A DNA stretch of 10,109 nucleotides from an uncultured Christensenella sp. (GTDB lineage: Bacteria; Bacillota; Clostridia; Christensenellales; Borkfalkiaceae). Made by a program: the position numbers and the translations under genes. Where the stretch lies: the NCBI GenBank assembly GCA_910585235.1, contig CAJUCM010000025.1, positions 1-10,109 on the forward strand. Reading direction: 5' to 3'. The notes beneath the pieces were generated by a model, which worked only from the letters and a program-made list of their open reading frames with translations, searched no databases and had not been told where the DNA came from. Positions 7,305 through 10,109 of this stretch are shown piece by piece. The stretch's first letter is position 1, and every line of letters begins with the position of its first letter.

Positions 7305-7333
7305 ATCATACAGCGGATCATTTTATTTGTCAA
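7305..7333 (-). promoter_or_regulatory. Predicted promoter of the flavoprotein operon
   Basis: On the minus strand a perfect -35 TTGACA (7328-7333) and a -10 TATGAT (7305-7310) are 17 bp apart. Only six bases (AATTAC) separate the -10 from the ATG at 7298, so the transcript should begin at or beside the start codon. It lies back-to-back with the promoter of the plus-strand gene. Confidence 0.82.
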
Positions 7334-7337
7334 TGGT

Positions 7338-7366
7338 TTGACACTGCCCCTTTTTTATGTTATAAT
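7338..7366 (+). promoter_or_regulatory. Consensus promoter of the membrane-anchored YegP-like gene
   Basis: A perfect TTGACA (7338-7343), a 17-bp spacer and a perfect TATAAT (7361-7366), with TGT before the -10. This is a full-consensus extended -10 promoter and should be strong and constitutive. Its -35 is four bases from the -35 of the divergent promoter. Confidence 0.88.
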
Positions 7367-7390
7367 ATTTGTCGAAATGGAGGTATTTTC

Positions 7391-8401
7391 ATGTTAAATA
7401 TGTTAAACGTGAGCGTTTGGGAATATCTGAAAGAGAATATCGTGCTTACGGTCGTCCTTGCCATTATCTTAGTTCTGATCGCCGCTCTCTCCGCGGTCAT
7501 GATCTACTTACAGGTCAAAGCGAAAAAGAACGGCGCGGCAAATGCCGAACCCGAAAAAGAAAACACGGATGAAAACGCCGATCATACGCAAGAGGAAGAG
7601 CCTGCTCCCGCGGAAGAACCCGCGCCCGTAGCGGAATCTGTTGCAGAGGAACCCGCTCCCACGGAAGAACCTGCACCCGTTGCAGAAGAGCCCGCCCCCG
7701 CGGAAGAACCTGCACCCGTTGCAGAAGAGCCCGCCCCCGCGGAAGAACCTACGCCCGTAGCGGAATCCGTCGCAGAAGAGCCTGCTCCCGTAAAAGAGAC
7801 AAAGAAAGCGCCCGCGAAAAAGCCTGCGGAGAAAAAAGAGTCCGCCGCAAAGAAACCGACGGAAGAAAAGAAAGTCTCCGCTGCGAAAAAGCCCGCGGAA
7901 AAAGAAGCTCCCGCCAAAAAGGAAACAACGGCAAAGAAGCCTGCGGAGAAAAAGGAACCCGCCGCAAAACCTGCGGAAAAGAAACCCGCACCCCAAAAAG
8001 CCGTTGTTGAAAAGAAACCCGAAGTCAAAGAAGAGAAAAAAGAGGAAGAAGAAAAAGTCAGCTTCCGCGACGGTAAATGGATCATCCGCAAGACGCAGGA
8101 AGGAAAATTCTCTTTCAAACTGTACGCATCGAACGGCGGGATCATGTTGGAGAGCAGTAAAGAATACTCCTCTCTGTCCAACGCGAAAAAGGGCATCGAA
8201 ACTTATAAAAAGAGTTTTGCGGACAACAACTGCAAAATCATTTCGACCAAGGCGGGACACTTCGTATATCGGCTTTTGAATGCGAACGGCATGCTGATCG
8301 CGGTCAGCTCCAATTATACGAGCAAATCGAGCTGCGAAAACGCTTTGGATTCGACAAGGCATTACGCCCTCAACGGTCCCATCGAAGTGATCAGCGATTG
8401 A
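7391..8401 (+). CDS. Membrane-anchored protein with acidic and basic low-complexity linker and two YegP/DUF1508-like repeats
   Basis: The 336-residue product has a GGAGG site seven bases before its ATG. Residues 17-41 form one transmembrane helix (IVLTVVLAIILVLIAALSAV) followed by lysines, so the positive-inside rule puts the long C-terminal part in the cytoplasm. Residues about 67-134 are acidic EEPAP/VAEEPAP repeats. Residues about 135-215 are basic AKKPAEKK-like repeats resembling histone-H1 tails, then a short KEEKKEEEEK stretch. The C-terminus has two related beta-rich units, GKFSFKLYASNGGIMLESSKEYSS (about 238-284) and GHFVYRLLNANGMLIAVSSNYTS (about 289-334), matching the YegP/DUF1508 repeat. 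The function of that domain is not established. The strong promoter suggests an abundant protein. The linker could simply be a spacer or could bind nucleic acid; the latter is speculation. Confidence 0.85.
   Translation: MLNMLNVSVWEYLKENIVLTVVLAIILVLIAALSAVMIYLQVKAKKNGAANAEPEKENTDENADHTQEEEPAPAEEPAPVAESVAEEPAPTEEPAPVAEEPAPAEEPAPVAEEPAPAEEPTPVAESVAEEPAPVKETKKAPAKKPAEKKESAAKKPTEEKKVSAAKKPAEKEAPAKKETTAKKPAEKKEPAAKPAEKKPAPQKAVVEKKPEVKEEKKEEEEKVSFRDGKWIIRKTQEGKFSFKLYASNGGIMLESSKEYSSLSNAKKGIETYKKSFADNNCKIISTKAGHFVYRLLNANGMLIAVSSNYTSKSSCENALDSTRHYALNGPIEVISD
7664..7741 (+). repeat. Two exact tandem copies of a 39-bp coding repeat
   Basis: Positions 7664-7702 and 7703-7741 are identical, base for base, and encode EEPAPVAEEPAPA twice. 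Flanking units encode the same motif with scattered changes. Exact identity at the DNA level, where the protein would tolerate silent changes, points to recent duplication. Unit length is a multiple of three, so copy changes keep the reading frame. Confidence 0.92.
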
Positions 8402-8414
8402 CAAAAAAATTTTT

Positions 8415-8444
8415 AACCCGTCCGATTACGGACGGGTTTTTTTT
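8415..8444 (+). terminator. Intrinsic terminator of the YegP-like gene
   Basis: A perfect 10-bp stem (8415-8424 with 8429-8438) with an ATTA loop runs into a T tract ending at 8444. It begins 14 bases after the stop codon. Confidence 0.93.
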
Positions 8445-8458
8445 ATGCAAAAAATAAC

Positions 8459-8483
8459 GGCGTGCCGAGGACGCCACGCCCTA
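8459..8483 (-). repeat. REP-like palindrome overlapping the stop of the small Cys-rich gene; probable terminator
   Basis: Positions 8459-8480 form a hairpin: six outer pairs (GGCGTG with CACGCC), one mismatch, two inner pairs and an AGGA loop. On the minus strand it reads GTAGGGCGTGGCG..., a form reminiscent of dispersed intergenic palindromes in gut Clostridia, and is followed by GTTATTTTTT, so it can also terminate transcription. The TAG stop of the 88-residue gene (8481-8483) is part of the element's edge. Whether it is repeated in the genome cannot be seen here. Confidence 0.55.
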
Positions 8484-8747
8484 CGGCGCCGAATGACTGT
8501 CGCTTTCCAAAATCAGTCTGATGTCTTCGAGCGTCTTTGCCATATCCCGAAGCATCTCTTCAATGCACTTTTTGCGCTCCTCTTTTTTGTCCTCGGACGG
8601 CGTCCAAAGGGCGCAATTCTCCCGCAAATTCCATGCGTCTTTTCCTCTCCGGTTTTCAACGTGCGTACAATGCCCCGCACGCTCCAATAAATACCTTCCG
8701 TGCTTGATATAATACGGTACATAATATTGACAGGTTTTACAGTCCAT
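8481..8747 (-). CDS. Small cysteine-rich protein of unknown function, possibly zinc-binding
   Basis: The 88-residue product started at 8747 begins MDCKTCQYYVPYYIKHGRYL. Cysteines at 3, 6, 27 and 45 (CxxC, then GHCTH, then ENCALW) could form a four-cysteine zinc site; His26 and His29 lie beside the third. Residues about 51-80 (SEDKKEERKKCIEEMLRDMAKTLEDIRLIL) are strongly charged and likely helical, perhaps a coiled coil. No signal peptide or membrane segment is visible, so it is probably cytoplasmic. An ATG 12 bases upstream overlaps the ribosome binding site and is unlikely to be used. It is convergent with the YegP-like gene. The last residues, SDSHSAP, run into the REP-like element and look like an acquired tail. 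I do not recognise a named family. Confidence 0.72.
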   Translation of the reverse strand: MDCKTCQYYVPYYIKHGRYLLERAGHCTHVENRRGKDAWNLRENCALWTPSEDKKEERKKCIEEMLRDMAKTLEDIRLILESDSHSAP

Positions 8748-8751
8748 TTTT

Positions 8752-8757
8752 CCCTCC
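8752..8757 (-). promoter_or_regulatory. Ribosome binding site fixing the start of the small Cys-rich gene
   Basis: The minus strand reads GGAGGG four bases before the ATG at 8747. The alternative ATG at 8759 overlaps this site and lacks its own, so the protein is 88 rather than 92 residues. Confidence 0.75.
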
Positions 8758-8783
8758 ATTACTTTTGTTTTATCAATAATTCA

Positions 8784-8794
8784 ATTATATTATA
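8784..8794 (-). promoter_or_regulatory. Possible -10 region of the small Cys-rich gene
   Basis: The minus strand reads TATAATATAAT, two overlapping perfect -10 hexamers about 37 bases before the start codon. No good -35 lies 17 bp upstream of either, so this is either a weak or activator-dependent promoter or chance in a very AT-rich stretch. Confidence 0.4.
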
Positions 8795-8816
8795 AAGATA
8801 TATAATTTGCATGATA

Positions 8817-8833
8817 TGCCACAAAATGTGGCA
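8817..8833. promoter_or_regulatory. 17-bp inverted repeat, candidate operator
   Basis: TGCCACA and TGTGGCA flank an AAA centre, giving a perfect 7-bp inverted repeat. It sits where the -35 region of the small Cys-rich gene's putative promoter would be, and has no T tract, so it fits an operator better than a terminator. Confidence 0.4.
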
Positions 8834-8905
8834 CTCAATTTCAATTAACATAGCTTTTTCGTTTATTAAATCTATTATCTCACTTTTTGTAAAATTTTGC
8901 TTGAC

Positions 8906-8924
8906 TTTATACAAATCGTATAAA
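8906..8924. promoter_or_regulatory. 19-bp inverted repeat, candidate operator or terminator flank
   Basis: TTTATAC and GTATAAA are separated by five bases, a perfect 7-bp inverted repeat. It lies just past the tex terminator and directly after a TTGACT on the plus strand, but no plus-strand gene or matching -10 follows. It may be the binding site of an unseen regulator of the leftward small gene. Confidence 0.3.
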
Positions 8925-8930
8925 AAAATT

Positions 8931-8960
8931 CCCCCGTCCGCAGATCACTGCGGACGGGGG
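8931..8960 (-). terminator. Intrinsic terminator of tex
   Basis: A perfect 13-bp stem (8931-8943 with 8948-8960, loop ATCA) begins 14 bases past the tex stop and is followed on the minus strand by AATTTTTTTA. A short T run on the other side could make it work weakly in both directions. Confidence 0.92.
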
Positions 8961-8974
8961 TTTTCATAATCTCA

Positions 8975-10109
8975 TTATTTAGGTTTTTTCATGGTGAGGG
9001 AAATGCGCTTTTTCTTTTCGTCCACTTCCTTGACCCAGACGGTCACGACGTCGCCCACGGAGAGCGCTTCGGACGGGTGACGGATATATTTATCGCAAAT
9101 CTGGGAGATATGTACGAGCCCGTCCTGATGAACGCCGATATCGACGAACGCGCCGAAGTCGATGACGTTACGCACCGTGCCTTTGAGTTCCATGCCGGGG
9201 AGCAAATCTTTGATTTCGAGGACGTCCGTTCTCAATACGGGTGCGGGAAGCTCGTCGCGGGGATCTCGCCCCGGCTTTTTAAGCTCCTTGCAAATATCGA
9301 ACAGCGTCATAAGACCGATCCCGCATTCCTTGGCGGCGCGCTCCTCGCCGTACTTGTTGAGCCGTTCCATGAGGTGCCCCAAGTTTCCCTTCTTCACGTC
9401 GTCCATCGTATAGCCCGTAAGCTCGATGAGCTTTTTAGCCGCCTCGTACGATTCGGGGTGAACCGAAGTGTTATCGAGAATTTCGCGGCTTTCGGGAACG
9501 CGCAAAAATCCCGCGCACTGCTCGAACGCCTTTGCGCCGAGTTTGGGAACTTTCAATATCTGCTTGCGCGACGTGAACGCGCCGTTCTCCTCTCTGTATT
9601 TGACGATATTTTCCGCAGTTCCCGTATTCAGTCCCGCGACGCGCGAAAGAAGGGGCGCGGAAGCCGTATTGAGGTCAACGCCGACGGAGTTGACGCAATC
9701 CTCCACAACGCCGTCGAGCGCCTGCGAAAGCCGTTTTTCGGGCATATCGTGCTGATACTGCCCTACGCCGATGCTCTTGGGGTCGATCTTGACAAGTTCC
9801 GCGAGCGGGTCTTGGAGCCGCCGCGCGATGGATACCGCCGACCTCAGATTTACGTCGTATTCGGGAAATTCTTTCGCCGCCAGAGGAGACGCCGAATAGA
9901 CCGAAGCGCCCGCCTCGTTGACGATCGCATACGATACGTTCCCTCCCGCCATTTTGGAGATGAGCTCGCAAGTCATCTGTTCCGTCTCGCGGCTCGCCGT
10001 TCCGTTTCCGATCGCGATATGACGCACTTTATCCTTTGTGATGAGCGCGGAGAGCGTGCGGATACAGTCCTGCTTCTGACGCTCGCCGTAAGTGGGATAG
10101 ACGACCGCC
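8975..10109 (-). CDS. tex: Tex, S1-domain RNA-binding transcription accessory protein (N-terminal half missing)
   Basis: The window holds the last 377 residues; the frame stays open to the right edge, where the sequence begins AVVYPTYGERQKQD. About half of a typical 700-780 residue Tex is present. In order: the end of the YqgF/RNase H-like domain with IAIGNGTASRETEQ (about 31-44) and IGVGQYQHDM (about 113-122); a helix-hairpin-helix region with VDLNTASAPLLSRVAGLNTGTAENIV and KVPKLGAKAFEQCAGFLRV (about 144-204); and an S1 RNA-binding domain with GTVRNVIDFGAFVDIGVHQDGLVHIS through VDEKKKRISLTM (about 304-374). Tex is a conserved cytoplasmic nucleic-acid-binding protein linked to transcription. 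A strong terminator follows, so it is the last gene of its transcript. The downstream Cys-rich gene is on the same strand but beyond that terminator. Confidence 0.96.
   Translation of the reverse strand, partial: AVVYPTYGERQKQDCIRTLSALITKDKVRHIAIGNGTASRETEQMTCELISKMAGGNVSYAIVNEAGASVYSASPLAAKEFPEYDVNLRSAVSIARRLQDPLAELVKIDPKSIGVGQYQHDMPEKRLSQALDGVVEDCVNSVGVDLNTASAPLLSRVAGLNTGTAENIVKYREENGAFTSRKQILKVPKLGAKAFEQCAGFLRVPESREILDNTSVHPESYEAAKKLIELTGYTMDDVKKGNLGHLMERLNKYGEERAAKECGIGLMTLFDICKELKKPGRDPRDELPAPVLRTDVLEIKDLLPGMELKGTVRNVIDFGAFVDIGVHQDGLVHISQICDKYIRHPSEALSVGDVVTVWVKEVDEKKKRISLTMKKPK

Noticed and set aside
7595..7800. Regular repeats considered as a CRISPR array
   Set aside because: The repeats are contiguous without unique spacers, in frame, and encode a Glu/Pro/Ala linker.
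7508..8404. Minus-strand open frames of 298 and 204 residues opposite the YegP-like gene, rich in Phe/Gly/Arg or Ser/Ala/Gly
   Set aside because: They are reverse complements of the low-complexity Glu/Pro/Ala/Lys codons; repetitive sequence keeps all frames open. The plus strand has the consensus promoter, ribosome binding site and terminator.
8748..8759. ATG at 8759 as start of the small Cys-rich protein
   Set aside because: It overlaps the only Shine-Dalgarno site, which is well placed for the ATG at 8747.
8901..8929. TTGACT as the -35 of a plus-strand promoter
   Set aside because: No -10 at 16-18 bp (the sequence there is a run of A) and the tex terminator with no plus-strand gene follows.

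Overview
The window reads as chromosomal DNA of a low-to-moderate GC Gram-positive bacterium (Bacillota, Clostridia-like). The evidence is strong purine-rich Shine-Dalgarno sites, textbook sigma-A promoters with 17-bp spacers and mostly extended -10 elements, intrinsic terminators after nearly every unit, lipoprotein signal peptides, and a CUT1-type sugar-binding lipoprotein next to a GH43 arabinanase. An uncultured gut lineage such as Christensenellales would fit, but that placement is inference. No tRNA, rRNA, CRISPR array, insertion sequence or phage gene was seen.

Left third (1-4500), plant-polysaccharide utilisation: a sugar ABC-transporter substrate-binding lipoprotein (minus strand, runs off the left edge) is divergent from an AraC-family regulator (plus strand). 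The regulator converges on a secreted or anchored GH43 endo-arabinanase (minus strand), with two strong hairpins between them. A likely scheme is that the arabinanase cuts arabinan outside the cell, the binding protein captures oligosaccharides, and the AraC protein controls both. The sugar is inferred from the GH43 enzyme only.

Middle (4500-7300): two flavoproteins on the minus strand, a HI0933/YhiN-family protein followed by a COG2509-type FAD-dependent protein. They overlap by 10 bp, and a terminator lies past the second. The 230 bp between the arabinanase start and the second flavoprotein stop hold the arabinanase promoter, this terminator and an AT-rich stretch with no gene.

Right third (7300-10109): back-to-back consensus promoters drive the flavoproteins leftward and, rightward, a membrane-anchored protein with an acidic Glu/Pro/Ala stretch, a basic Lys/Ala/Pro stretch and two C-terminal YegP/DUF1508-like repeats. 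It converges on a small cysteine-rich protein of unknown function. An AT-rich gap with two inverted repeats follows, then the 3' half of tex, which runs off the right edge.

The most noteworthy signals are at the regulatory level. The araC promoter carries a run of nine C inside its spacer, a possible length-variable switch. Two genes (araC and the YhiN-like flavoprotein) have their ATG exactly six bases past a near-perfect -10 box, which predicts leaderless mRNAs. The membrane-tethered YegP-like protein with a charge-segregated linker is the least explained gene product.
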